DNA from: Flavobacteriaceae bacterium
GTDB taxonomy: Bacteria; Bacteroidota; Bacteroidia; Flavobacteriales; Flavobacteriaceae
Assembly (NCBI GenBank): GCA_024638165.1
Contig: JAHEKV010000002.1
Location: 151,134 to 215,133, forward strand
DNA length: 64,000 nucleotides
Reading direction: 5' to 3'
Both the position numbers and the translations under genes were made by a program. Below are positions 52,093-59,413 of this stretch, piece after piece; the stretch's first letter is position 1, and every line of letters begins with the position of its first letter. Below the pieces are notes generated by a model. The model did not search any database, had not been told where the DNA came from, and saw only the letters and a list, made by a program, of their open reading frames with translations.

Positions 52093-52100
52093 CAAAGTTA
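52093..52100 (-). promoter_or_regulatory. Putative -7 box for panD, near-leaderless
   Basis: The minus strand reads TAACTTTG, a full match to TAnnTTTG, 5 nt before the first panD ATG. It may add an internal promoter between panC and panD. Confidence 0.45.
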
Positions 52101-52108
52101 GCGACTAA

Positions 52109-52957
52109 TTAATTCATAGCAAGGTTATCGATAAGACGAACCCCATCGATTTTTGCCGCAATAAAAGCTCTGTATTTCTTGTTTTTCTTGCGCTCTGGGT
52201 GAGCGGTTAGCGTAGTGGCTTCGGCTATCTCAAAGTATTCAAGCTCAAATGAGGTGTTCGACTTGAACGCCTCGGTTACTGCCTCTTTAATTTTTGGTAG
52301 AGACATCGAGGTGAATCGACGTTTGGCCCAGAGAAGTTGCTGGTAAATAAAAGTAGCTTCTGAAATGGCGGCTGAGCTTAACCTTTGATTCCTCGAACTC
52401 ATTGCTAAGCCAGAATTTTCGCGAACAATTCCGCATCCGACGATTTTCGCACCTAACCGTTTTTGCTTGGTGACCCGCGATATAATTAGTAATTGTTGAT
52501 AATCTTTCTCTCCGAAATAGGCGTGATGCGGACGCACAATTCTAAGGAGACGTTCCACAATAGTGGCCACCCCATCGAAATGCCCAGGGCGATTGGGCCC
52601 TTCCATTATCTGGTCGAGTCCTTTAAAATCGTAGTCCTTAGAAGATATATCTCCGCCGTAAATATCATCAGCCCCTGGTGCATAAACCCAGATCTCACCC
52701 CTTTCTGAGGAGAGTAAATTGAGGTCTTTATCAAGCGTTCTCGGATAGGCAGCTAGGTCGTTTTTATCGTTGAACTGGGTGGGGTTCACAAAAATACTAA
52801 CGATTGTGATATCGTTTTGGTAGAGCGAGCGCTTAACCAAACTCAGGTGTCCTGAATGTAGTGCTCCCATTGTGGGTACGAGGCCAACACTGCGTTTTTT
52901 CGATTTTTCAGAGCGAAGGGCTTTTTGTAAATCAGCAGTGCTTGTATAGAGTTGCAT
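52109..52957 (-). CDS. panC: Pantothenate synthetase
   Basis: Joins pantoate and beta-alanine with ATP. The track start at 53041 runs through the promoter; the ATG at 52957 (MQLYTSTADLQKAL) gives the expected 282 aa. The nucleotide-binding HxGH motif is His34-Ser-Gly-His37 in PTMGALHSGH. VSIFVNPTQFN, GRPGHFDGVATIVERLL, YFGEKDYQQLLI and AMSSRNQRL (KMSKS-like loop) complete the family pattern. It is the first gene of the panC-panD-flippase-radA unit. Confidence 0.97.
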   Translation of the reverse strand: MQLYTSTADLQKALRSEKSKKRSVGLVPTMGALHSGHLSLVKRSLYQNDITIVSIFVNPTQFNDKNDLAAYPRTLDKDLNLLSSERGEIWVYAPGADDIYGGDISSKDYDFKGLDQIMEGPNRPGHFDGVATIVERLLRIVRPHHAYFGEKDYQQLLIISRVTKQKRLGAKIVGCGIVRENSGLAMSSRNQRLSSAAISEATFIYQQLLWAKRRFTSMSLPKIKEAVTEAFKSNTSFELEYFEIAEATTLTAHPERKKNKKYRAFIAAKIDGVRLIDNLAMN

Positions 52958-52975
52958 TTGAGCGAGTTGAGGGCC

Positions 52976-53005
52976 CAAAAATACCACAAATGGGCTTATC
53001 CACAA
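52976..53005 (-). promoter_or_regulatory. Full consensus promoter for panC (-33 TTG, 19 bp, -7 TATTTTTG)
   Basis: On the minus strand a TTG (53003-53005) is followed by exactly 19 bp and then TATTTTTG (52976-52983), the textbook Bacteroidota arrangement. It ends 18 nt before the panC ATG and supports that start over the longer ORF. Confidence 0.75.
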
Positions 53006-53013
53006 TAATTTCT

Positions 53014-53021
53014 TATCTTTG
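53014..53021 (+). promoter_or_regulatory. Putative -7 box for the glycogen-synthase-like gene
   Basis: TATCTTTG followed by TCC matches TAnnTTTG, 34 nt upstream of the ATG at 53056, back to back with the panC promoter. Confidence 0.55.
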
Positions 53022-53055
53022 TCCATTGTTTTTTTGAGCACAAAATCAAGGGTTT

Positions 53056-53865
53056 ATGAATGGAAAAAGGATTTTATTTGTTTCGTCAGAACTAGTACCC
53101 TATTTACCAGAAAATGATGTTTCGTCAATGTCGTACGAAGCACCGAGAGTGGTAAATAGCAATGGGGGTCAAATACGCATATTTATGCCTCGTTATGGGT
53201 CGATCAATGAGCGCAGACATCAGCTGCACGAAGTGATCCGTCTGTCTGGAATGAATTTAGTCGTGAATGATATGGATATGCCTCTGATCATTAAGGTGGC
53301 TTCCATCCCGAAAGAACGTATCCAGGTATACTTCATTGATAACGAAGAGTATTTTAAGAGAAAGGCAACCTTTACAGATAAGGAAGGCAACCTTTTTAAG
53401 GATAATGACGAGCGCGCTATTTTCTTTGCTAAAGGTGTCATAGAGACGGTCAAGAAATTAAACTGGGCACCAGATATCATTCATGTTCACGGATGGATGG
53501 CTTCTTTACTACCTCTTTATCTTCGCACCTGCTACAAAGACGAGCCTATTTTCGCAGAGTCTAAGATTGTAACTTCAATTTACAACCAAGGGTTTGAAGG
53601 GGATCTTCCTGGAGATATTTGTAAAAAAGTTGCTTTTGATGGGGTGGATAGTTCAGAAATTGCAAGCCTTGAGCAGCCAAATCATACGAATTTGTTAAAA
53701 GTGGCTGCAGATCATTCAGATGGGATTATTTTAGCCAGCGAAAACCTACCAGAAGAAATCAAGTCGTATTGTGAAGCCTATGACAAGCCTGTTCTTCCTT
53801 ATGTTTCTCCGCAAGAAACTGAAGAGGCTTATCTTAAGTTCTACAACGACCAACTATCTGACTAA
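53056..53865 (+). CDS. Short glycogen/starch-synthase-like protein (GT5 N-terminal domain only)
   Basis: A 269-residue protein matching only the N-terminal catalytic half of GT5 glycogen/starch synthases: RILFVSSELVPYLPENDVSSM (in place of the KxGGLGDV ADP-glucose loop), IRIFMPRYGSI, AIFFAKGVIETVKKLNWAPDIIHVHGWMASLLPLYL. Full enzymes are about 480 aa with a second Rossmann domain that is missing here. This short form seems conserved beside panC and DUF4270 genes in Flavobacteriia, so it is probably not a truncation. True glycogen synthase activity is doubtful. DUF4270 follows 9 bp later. Confidence 0.85.
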   Translation: MNGKRILFVSSELVPYLPENDVSSMSYEAPRVVNSNGGQIRIFMPRYGSINERRHQLHEVIRLSGMNLVVNDMDMPLIIKVASIPKERIQVYFIDNEEYFKRKATFTDKEGNLFKDNDERAIFFAKGVIETVKKLNWAPDIIHVHGWMASLLPLYLRTCYKDEPIFAESKIVTSIYNQGFEGDLPGDICKKVAFDGVDSSEIASLEQPNHTNLLKVAADHSDGIILASENLPEEIKSYCEAYDKPVLPYVSPQETEEAYLKFYNDQLSD

Positions 53866-53874
53866 CTCGTCTCT

Positions 53875-55716
53875 ATGACCACATACCGTCTAAGCCGCCA
53901 TATTGGCGCTGCAATATCCCTAGTATTACTTGTTGTTTTTAGTGCTTGTGAAGAGGATACCTATACCTTGGGACAAGCGGTTATTGAGGGAGAACCTTTT
54001 AGTACGAATCGCATTGATTACCCTATTGAGAGTATCAAGCAGTTAAAGATCGATCGGGTACAAACGAGTCAACTTCCCATTTTTCAGCTAGGGAATTTTA
54101 AGGACCCTATTTTTGGGACAACCAGCGCACAGATTCTTACAGAAGTTCAGCTCACCGAAGTTAAGCCCGTTTTTGGAAGGCTTTCGGCCGATACAGAGAC
54201 CCTACAGGATGTCTCTGGTAACAATGATACCTTGAACGAAAATGAAACGGTAGTAAGAGCGAGACTTTATATCCCCTTTCAAAAAGTGCCTACCGCTTCA
54301 AGTGATTCTGATAGTGATGGGGTTCAAGACACCTTTGATGCTGACCCTGATGATATCAATAGTGACAGTGATGGGGATGGGCTTACCGATAACGAAGAGC
54401 GTTTACGTGGAACTGATCCGCTTAATGCTGATACTGATGGAGATGGCATTAATGATTTAGACGATGAAAGCACTGCTTCGAACTCTTATGCAAAGCGTGT
54501 TTCTCTTGATAGTATTTATTCATTTTCAGAAAACGACGTGTTTGATTTAACCGTTAGACACAGCGATTTCTTTTTGAGAGATCATGAGCCTACTAGTGGG
54601 TTTCTTGACCCTTCAGCCTATTTTTCAGACGATTCATCAAAATTCGAAGACTTTCTAGGTGCTGTGCTTTTTGAGGGTAGAGATACCATTAGCGAGTTTC
54701 AGTATATCGAATATCAAATAGATGACCCAGATACCGAAGAAGACGAATCGGCTTTTACAGATGCTTCTAAAACGAAGGATCCGGGTATTTATGTAGACCT
54801 AGACCCAGACTTCTTTCAAACCATGATTTTGGACAAAGAAGGAGGTTCAGAACTCTTATCTCGTTCGAATTTCAAAGATCATTTTCGAGGTATACACCTT
54901 TCTTTAGCGGCAGATAACGATTTGATGATGCTTTTAAATTTAACTTCAGGTTATATTGAAGTTGATTATACCTATGATTTTTGGAATACCCAAGACGATA
55001 GTGATGAGAGCAATGATGCCATTGATACTGAGGAACGCAGTTTTAGGCTCAACTTAGTTTCTGGAGGCTCTTTCGGTATTACCAGCGGTAATGCGGTGAA
55101 TACTTGGACTGCCGAGAATAACGTCTCGGTCATTGAAAACCAAGATTTTGTAGAGCGTGTTTACCTTAAGGGAGGTAGCGGTTATCTAGCACAATTTCAA
55201 ATTCCTGATGAGATTATTGAAGAGATTAAAGCCAATAATTGGCTCGTAAACGAAGCAAGTATTGTTTTTCACGTCGATCAAGATGCCATGCAACAATATC
55301 CAGAGCAACCTTCTCGTTTATACCTATTTAAAGAGGGTAGTAATTTACCCGTTTATGATGCGTTAACAGAAACATCTACTGACGAAACTCCCCTAGGGAT
55401 TTTCTTGAATTACGACGGAATATTACAATATGATACTGAAGGCAATAGCTCCCATTATACCGTTCGATTAACCGATTATGTGAATCATGTGGTTCTTCGA
55501 GACTCGGTTAATGTTCCGATCAACGTGGCAGTAAGTGCGAACATCGGTCTTCCGGTCACCTATGCGGCTAAGGTTTCAGACTCAGAAGAGGTGGTGTCGT
55601 ATCCTCAAATGAGTGCTGCAACGCCATTAAGTACGGTACTCTTTGGCTCGAACCCTACGGTGCCTGAGGATAAGCGCTTAGAACTTCGAATCTATTACAC
55701 TCAGATTCAGGATTAA
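53875..55716 (+). CDS. DUF4270 lipoprotein with thrombospondin type 3-like repeats
   Basis: A 613-residue lipoprotein (signal to Cys25 in LVVFSAC) with the DUF4270 opening YTLGQAVIEGEPFSTNRIDYPI and LGNFKDPIFGTTSAQI. Between about residues 143 and 200 it carries Asp-rich repeats (SDSDGVQDTFDADPDD, SDGDGLTDNEE, TDGDGINDLDD) like calcium-binding thrombospondin type 3 units. The rest is beta-rich and probably surface exposed or periplasmic. Function unknown. It sits between the starch-synthase-like gene and glmS. Confidence 0.9.
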   Translation: MTTYRLSRHIGAAISLVLLVVFSACEEDTYTLGQAVIEGEPFSTNRIDYPIESIKQLKIDRVQTSQLPIFQLGNFKDPIFGTTSAQILTEVQLTEVKPVFGRLSADTETLQDVSGNNDTLNENETVVRARLYIPFQKVPTASSDSDSDGVQDTFDADPDDINSDSDGDGLTDNEERLRGTDPLNADTDGDGINDLDDESTASNSYAKRVSLDSIYSFSENDVFDLTVRHSDFFLRDHEPTSGFLDPSAYFSDDSSKFEDFLGAVLFEGRDTISEFQYIEYQIDDPDTEEDESAFTDASKTKDPGIYVDLDPDFFQTMILDKEGGSELLSRSNFKDHFRGIHLSLAADNDLMMLLNLTSGYIEVDYTYDFWNTQDDSDESNDAIDTEERSFRLNLVSGGSFGITSGNAVNTWTAENNVSVIENQDFVERVYLKGGSGYLAQFQIPDEIIEEIKANNWLVNEASIVFHVDQDAMQQYPEQPSRLYLFKEGSNLPVYDALTETSTDETPLGIFLNYDGILQYDTEGNSSHYTVRLTDYVNHVVLRDSVNVPINVAVSANIGLPVTYAAKVSDSEEVVSYPQMSAATPLSTVLFGSNPTVPEDKRLELRIYYTQIQD

Positions 55717-55784
55717 ACATCGGCAAATACCGATTTCCTCTATATTCCAATGCTTATTGGGGTGGTTTCCCTTTTGTTTTTTCC

Positions 55785-55792
55785 TAATTTTG
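55785..55792 (+). promoter_or_regulatory. Putative -7 promoter box for glmS
   Basis: TAATTTTG matches TAnnTTTG and lies 20 nt upstream of the glmS ATG at 55813. Confidence 0.5.
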
Positions 55793-55812
55793 AGCTTTAA
55801 AACAACCCAATT

Positions 55813-57660
55813 ATGTGCGGAATTGTAGGATATCTCGGTTCGCGAGAAGCTTTCCCAGTAGTTATTAAAGGACTTCAACGTTTAGAATATCGCGGCTATG
55901 ATAGCGCCGGAGTAATGTTGTATGACGGCAGTGAAGTTCGAATCAGTAAAACCAAAGGAAAGGTTTTTGATTTAAAGACAAAGGCTGAAGGCGAACAGAA
56001 TGTAAAGGGTTCTTTAGGCATCGGTCATACGCGTTGGGCGACCCATGGTGTGCCTAATGATGTGAATGCACATCCGCATCAATCGAACTCTGGTCGTATC
56101 GTTGCTATTCACAACGGGATTATTGAGAACTACGCTCCCATCAAACAAACGCTTGAAAAACGAGGATATACTTTTCAATCAGACACCGACACAGAGGTAC
56201 TCGTAAACCTTATCGAAGAAATACAAATTAAAGAAGAGGTTTCGCTTACCAAGGCGGTTCGACTTGCACTAAACGAAGTGGTGGGAGCCTATGCACTCGT
56301 GGTTTTTGATGCGTCTAACCCATCGACTCTTGTTACCGCAAGAATGGGGAGCCCTCTTGCTATTGGGGTAGGAGAGAATGAATTTTTTGTCGCCTCTGAC
56401 GCTAGCCCTTTTATCGAATTTACATCAAATGCTATTTACCTAGAGGATGGTGAAATGGCAACCATTCGTTTAGGTAAAGAAGTATCTGTTAGAAAAATTG
56501 CCAACGACAAGAAAGTAGATCCTTTCATCCATGAACTTCAATTGTCGCTTGACGAGATCGAAAAGGGTGGATACGACCACTTCATGCTCAAAGAGATCTA
56601 CGAACAACCTAAAGCGATTCGAGATACTTATCGTGGGAGACTTAGAACAGATTCGGGTCTGATTAAAATGGCCGGAATAGACGATCATTTAGACAAGTTT
56701 CTCCATGCGAAACGAATCATTATTGCTGCTTGTGGTACTTCTTGGCATGCAGGATTGGTCGCTGAATATATCTTTGAAAATCTTGCCCGTATACCCGTAG
56801 AGGTTGAATACGCTTCTGAATTTCGATATCGTAACCCTGTAATCGGCCCGGGAGACGTCCTTATTGCTATCTCTCAGTCTGGTGAAACTGCAGACACTCT
56901 GGCAGCTATTAAGATGGCAAAGAGTCGTGGAGCTTTTGTTTTTGGAGTATGTAATGTGGTAGGTTCGTCAATTGCCCGCGAAACACACGCAGGTGCATAT
57001 ACCCATGCTGGCCCTGAGATTGGGGTGGCTTCTACGAAAGCCTTCACTACCCAAATTACTGTACTAACGTTAATTGCCTTAAAGCTAGCTAAGGAGAAAG
57101 CGACTATCGCCGATTCTGAATATGCACACTTGGTTAATGAGTTAGACTCGATTCCTTCTCACATTGAAACTGTACTTCGATCAGAAGCAGCGATCAAAGA
57201 AATTGCTGAGGTATACCACCAATCTACTAATAGTCTCTACCTCGGTCGAGGTTATAATTTCCCAGTAGCACTCGAAGGAGCACTTAAATTAAAGGAGATT
57301 AGTTATATCCACGCCGAAGGGTATCCAGCTGCAGAAATGAAACACGGCCCGATCGCTCTTATCGACGAGTCGATGCCGGTCTTCGTTGTGGCCATTAGAA
57401 AAGGCCATTATGAGAAAGTCGTAAGTAATATTCAGGAGATCAAGTCTCGAAAGGGTAAAATCATCGCGGTAGTCACCAAAGGAGATACTCAGGTGGCTGA
57501 ACTAGCCGATCACTGCATCGAAATTCCTGAAATCGAAGAGTCGCTTAGCCCTATGCTAACCACTATCCCATTACAACTATTATCTTATCATATTGCGATT
57601 TTACGCGGATGTAATGTAGATCAGCCGCGAAATCTGGCTAAGTCGGTTACCGTGGAGTAA
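55813..57660 (+). CDS. glmS: Glutamine-fructose-6-phosphate aminotransferase (isomerizing)
   Basis: Makes glucosamine-6-phosphate for peptidoglycan and other amino sugars. The 615 aa begin MCGIVGYLG with Cys2 as the glutaminase nucleophile. The N-terminal Ntn domain includes RLEYRGYDSAG and HTRWATHG. Two SIS domains follow (ACGTSWHAG, ISQSGETADTLAA, LGRGYNFPVALEGALKLKEISYIHAEGYPAAEMKHGPIALI). The C-terminal PRNLAKSVTVE is intact, and its last codons are the left copy of an 18-bp direct repeat that borders the downstream insert. Confidence 0.98.
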   Translation: MCGIVGYLGSREAFPVVIKGLQRLEYRGYDSAGVMLYDGSEVRISKTKGKVFDLKTKAEGEQNVKGSLGIGHTRWATHGVPNDVNAHPHQSNSGRIVAIHNGIIENYAPIKQTLEKRGYTFQSDTDTEVLVNLIEEIQIKEEVSLTKAVRLALNEVVGAYALVVFDASNPSTLVTARMGSPLAIGVGENEFFVASDASPFIEFTSNAIYLEDGEMATIRLGKEVSVRKIANDKKVDPFIHELQLSLDEIEKGGYDHFMLKEIYEQPKAIRDTYRGRLRTDSGLIKMAGIDDHLDKFLHAKRIIIAACGTSWHAGLVAEYIFENLARIPVEVEYASEFRYRNPVIGPGDVLIAISQSGETADTLAAIKMAKSRGAFVFGVCNVVGSSIARETHAGAYTHAGPEIGVASTKAFTTQITVLTLIALKLAKEKATIADSEYAHLVNELDSIPSHIETVLRSEAAIKEIAEVYHQSTNSLYLGRGYNFPVALEGALKLKEISYIHAEGYPAAEMKHGPIALIDESMPVFVVAIRKGHYEKVVSNIQEIKSRKGKIIAVVTKGDTQVAELADHCIEIPEIEESLSPMLTTIPLQLLSYHIAILRGCNVDQPRNLAKSVTVE

Positions 57661-57666
57661 CATTAT
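57649..57666 (+). repeat. Left 18-bp direct repeat (attachment-site-like)
   Basis: ACCGTGGAGTAACATTAT, spanning the end of glmS. Identical to 58774-58791. Its last four bases overlap the left inverted repeat. Confidence 0.85.
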
Positions 57667-57684
57667 GGGATGGCTTTTGTAACC
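57663..57684 (+). repeat. Left 22-bp inverted repeat of the insert
   Basis: TTATGGGATGGCTTTTGTAACC. It matches the reverse complement of 58740-58761 at 21 of 22 positions (C versus A at position 12). Confidence 0.85.
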
Positions 57685-57692
57685 CGCATGGA

Positions 57693-57998
57693 GTGGTTAT
57701 AAGTTTCTCTGTATCAATAACTACCACTAGACTTTGGGATTCGAATTATTCTGAATATCAAGAGTATTTGTATAATCGGATTTGTAAGTATAAAGAGGAT
57801 GTTCTTACCCTCATTGGTTACCGAAAGATTTCTCAAACCTTTAATAAAGAGGGGTTAAAAACTTCAAGGAACTCTGTGTTTACTAACTCGACTGTCCATT
57901 CCATTCATAAGAAGGGGAAGATTAGAGAGGAAAGGGTTAATAGGGTTGATACTGTTGAGGTCTCACAACCAACTATTAAGGTTGTCAATTTAGTCTAA
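57693..57998 (+). CDS. Small recombinase-domain-like protein inside the insert
   Basis: A 101-residue protein, GTG start. The central part (EYLYNRICKYKEDVLTLIGYRKISQTFNKEGLKT, then FTNSTVHSIHKKGKIREERV) looks like the DNA-binding Recombinase helix region of large serine recombinases, without any catalytic resolvase domain. Similar small proteins appear to exist in Flavobacteriia, but I cannot verify this here. The frame stays open upstream into the left repeat, so the true start is uncertain. It overlaps the convergent XRE gene by 9 bp. It could help mobilise the insert, or be a remnant. Confidence 0.5.
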   Translation: MVISFSVSITTTRLWDSNYSEYQEYLYNRICKYKEDVLTLIGYRKISQTFNKEGLKTSRNSVFTNSTVHSIHKKGKIREERVNRVDTVEVSQPTIKVVNLV

Positions 57999-58181
57999 AC
58001 TGAAAAGGTCATCAACGGTACATTCAAATATTCTGGAAAGTTTTAACCCTAATTCCAAAGAAGGGAAATATTTATTATTCTCAATAGAATTGATTGTCTG
58101 TCTCGAAACACCCAATTTATTGGATAAATCTTCTTGGGTGAGATTGAATTTACCTCTATACATTCTAATATTATTCTTCAT
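57990..58181 (-). CDS. Cro/C1 (XRE)-type small transcriptional regulator
   Basis: A 63-residue single-domain helix-turn-helix protein. NLTQEDLSNKLGVSRQTINSIENNKYFPSLELGLKLSRIF is the classic Cro/C1 domain, ending with CTVDDLFSLD as in the YozG-like group. Such regulators usually accompany a small membrane protein gene, as here: the membrane protein gene lies 2 bp upstream on the same strand. They probably form an autoregulated pair. It lies wholly inside the insert. Confidence 0.9.
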   Translation of the reverse strand: MKNNIRMYRGKFNLTQEDLSNKLGVSRQTINSIENNKYFPSLELGLKLSRIFECTVDDLFSLD

Positions 58182-58183
58182 GG

Positions 58184-58666
58184 TTAAGATTTGTAGAGAA
58201 TGTTGAGTTTATATCTAAAAATCAGATTGAATAGTATTAGAATGGTGAATAAATGAAATACCATTACATAGAAGTAAGAAAGTTCATAAACAAAGAAATT
58301 AAAGAAAAGAAGAACACCATAGTTGATATACAATGATAACACTAGACTATCCATTCTAATTTTTGAAATGAGTTCGTCCTCAATCTTTTCTTTACAAAAG
58401 GAATGAATGATTCCGGAAACAATAATAACGAAAGTCAAAATCTCGTCTAGAATCCCATTTTCAATCCATTGGAAACCTCTAGACCCAATAATATTTTCAG
58501 TATTAGAAGTTGTGAAAATGGTTTCAGAATGAAAAAGAGAAAACACTCGTATCTTCAATAAATCTTCAAAACTATCGGTGAAGAGAAGATATATCCCTAC
58601 GGGAATTGTTAGATAGAATATCCACCCTGATATTCTTTTCCACTTGTGATTAAATAGAAACTTCAT
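58184..58666 (-). CDS. Four-helix membrane protein of the insert, unknown function
   Basis: A 160-residue membrane protein with hydrophobic stretches at about 13-28, 75-90, 107-128 and 130-150. Charged loops contain SFCKEKIEDELISKIRMDS, a motif style found in DUF2178-like membrane partners of small XRE regulators. It starts at ATG 58666 and is followed 2 bp later by the regulator gene. Its AT-rich codon use contrasts with the flanking genes and supports acquisition as part of the insert. Function unknown. Confidence 0.75.
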   Translation of the reverse strand: MKFLFNHKWKRISGWIFYLTIPVGIYLLFTDSFEDLLKIRVFSLFHSETIFTTSNTENIIGSRGFQWIENGILDEILTFVIIVSGIIHSFCKEKIEDELISKIRMDSLVLSLYINYGVLLFFNFFVYELSYFYVMVFHLFTILILFNLIFRYKLNILYKS

Positions 58667-58739
58667 GTGTCAAATATTTTTTACAAATGTAAATTATTTT
58701 AGACATAATGACAAAAATATTTTACAAGCTATATTTTCA

Positions 58740-58761
58740 GGTTACAAAATCCATCCCATAA
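58740..58761 (-). repeat. Right 22-bp inverted repeat of the insert
   Basis: GGTTACAAAATCCATCCCATAA, the near-perfect inverse of 57663-57684. It lies 12 bp inside the right direct repeat. Confidence 0.85.
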
Positions 58762-58773
58762 GATTAATGTATC

Positions 58774-58791
58774 ACCGTGGAGTAACATTAT
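58774..58791 (+). repeat. Right 18-bp direct repeat (copy of the glmS 3' end)
   Basis: ACCGTGGAGTAACATTAT, identical to the glmS end at 57649-57666. The sequence after it is presumably the original glmS downstream region leading to the gene at 58823. Confidence 0.85.
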
Positions 58792-58822
58792 ACTCCTTTT
58801 ATCGTCATAGATAAAAAGAGCT

Positions 58823-59413
58823 ATGAAAAAAATTTTGTTAGGAGTTCTTGTGATTATTTTTACTGGACTTTCAGCTCAGCAAGCGCAAATTGAGTTAACA
58901 GGAAGACAATCAATCGAATTAGATTTTGTCGATTACTCGCTGTACAGTCTGAAACTTAAAAACACCTCCTCCGCTGAAATAGAGGTAAGTATTATTTCGC
59001 GAGTTAGCAATGAACAAGTTCGCGGATTCGGACTTGCTCCTAAATCTACTGTCGAAGAGGTGCTAATCGAGTCAGATTCCTATGCACTTTTCACTAATCT
59101 TTCAGATAACAAAGCATTATTTTCTATTGTAGCTACCCCTAAAGTAGTTGCACCGGTGACCAAAACCGATGGGGTTAGCTTTACTCTGAGAAATAGCACT
59201 TTTAAGTCGATTCCGCTGATTATTCCTTCGGTGATGAATCCGAATCTATCTCCTAAATCGAATAGTGGAGTTTACCTTAAATATGGTCAGAAAGTTTACC
59301 TCAGAAGAGGAGTTTCAAAGAAATTAATTCTTACCGTTGATCAAACGATTCGTGAAGGAGCCTTAATAGATGTGGATAGTATCATTAGATTAGTTGAAGA
59401 TGAAAAAATATAG
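58823..59413 (+). CDS. Secreted protein of unknown function
   Basis: A 196-residue exported protein (signal MKKILLGVLVIIFTGLSAQ). The mature part is beta-rich without a recognised domain: IELDFVDYSLYSLKLKNTSSAEIEVSIISR, then a polar middle and FTLRNSTFKSIPLIIPSVMNPNLSPKSNSGVYLKYGQKVYLRR. The two SxxLxLxN-type stretches hint at a duplicated Ig-like fold. It begins 32 bp after the right direct repeat of the insert, so it may once have been directly downstream of glmS. It overlaps the next gene by 14 bp. Confidence 0.75.
   Translation: MKKILLGVLVIIFTGLSAQQAQIELTGRQSIELDFVDYSLYSLKLKNTSSAEIEVSIISRVSNEQVRGFGLAPKSTVEEVLIESDSYALFTNLSDNKALFSIVATPKVVAPVTKTDGVSFTLRNSTFKSIPLIIPSVMNPNLSPKSNSGVYLKYGQKVYLRRGVSKKLILTVDQTIREGALIDVDSIIRLVEDEKI

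Larger units (their letters stand above)
57649..58791. mobile_element. Putative non-autonomous mobile cassette inserted at the glmS 3' end
   Basis: An 18-bp perfect direct repeat, ACCGTGGAGTAACATTAT, is found at 57649-57666 (last glmS codons, stop codon and 6 nt) and again at 58774-58791, 1125 bp later. Inside lie near-perfect 22-bp inverted repeats at 57663-57684 and 58740-58761 (21 of 22 match). The insert looks clearly more AT-rich than its flanks. It carries a 101-aa recombinase-like protein convergent with a Cro/C1 regulator and a membrane protein. No transposase or integrase is present. It looks like site-specific integration with duplication of a glmS-end attachment site; the mechanism is inferred. 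Confidence 0.7.

Noticed and set aside
53041-53043. Long start of panC at 53041 in the ORF track
   Set aside because: It would place the full-consensus panC promoter inside the coding region; the ATG at 52957 fits the family.
53056-53865. Glycogen synthase truncated by a frameshift
   Set aside because: No remnant of the C-terminal domain is found before the next gene, which begins 9 bp later, and the short protein has a natural end.
57649-58791. A Tn7-like transposon at attTn7 downstream of glmS
   Set aside because: There are no tns genes, the repeats do not look like Tn7 ends, and the direct repeat is 18 bp rather than 5 bp.
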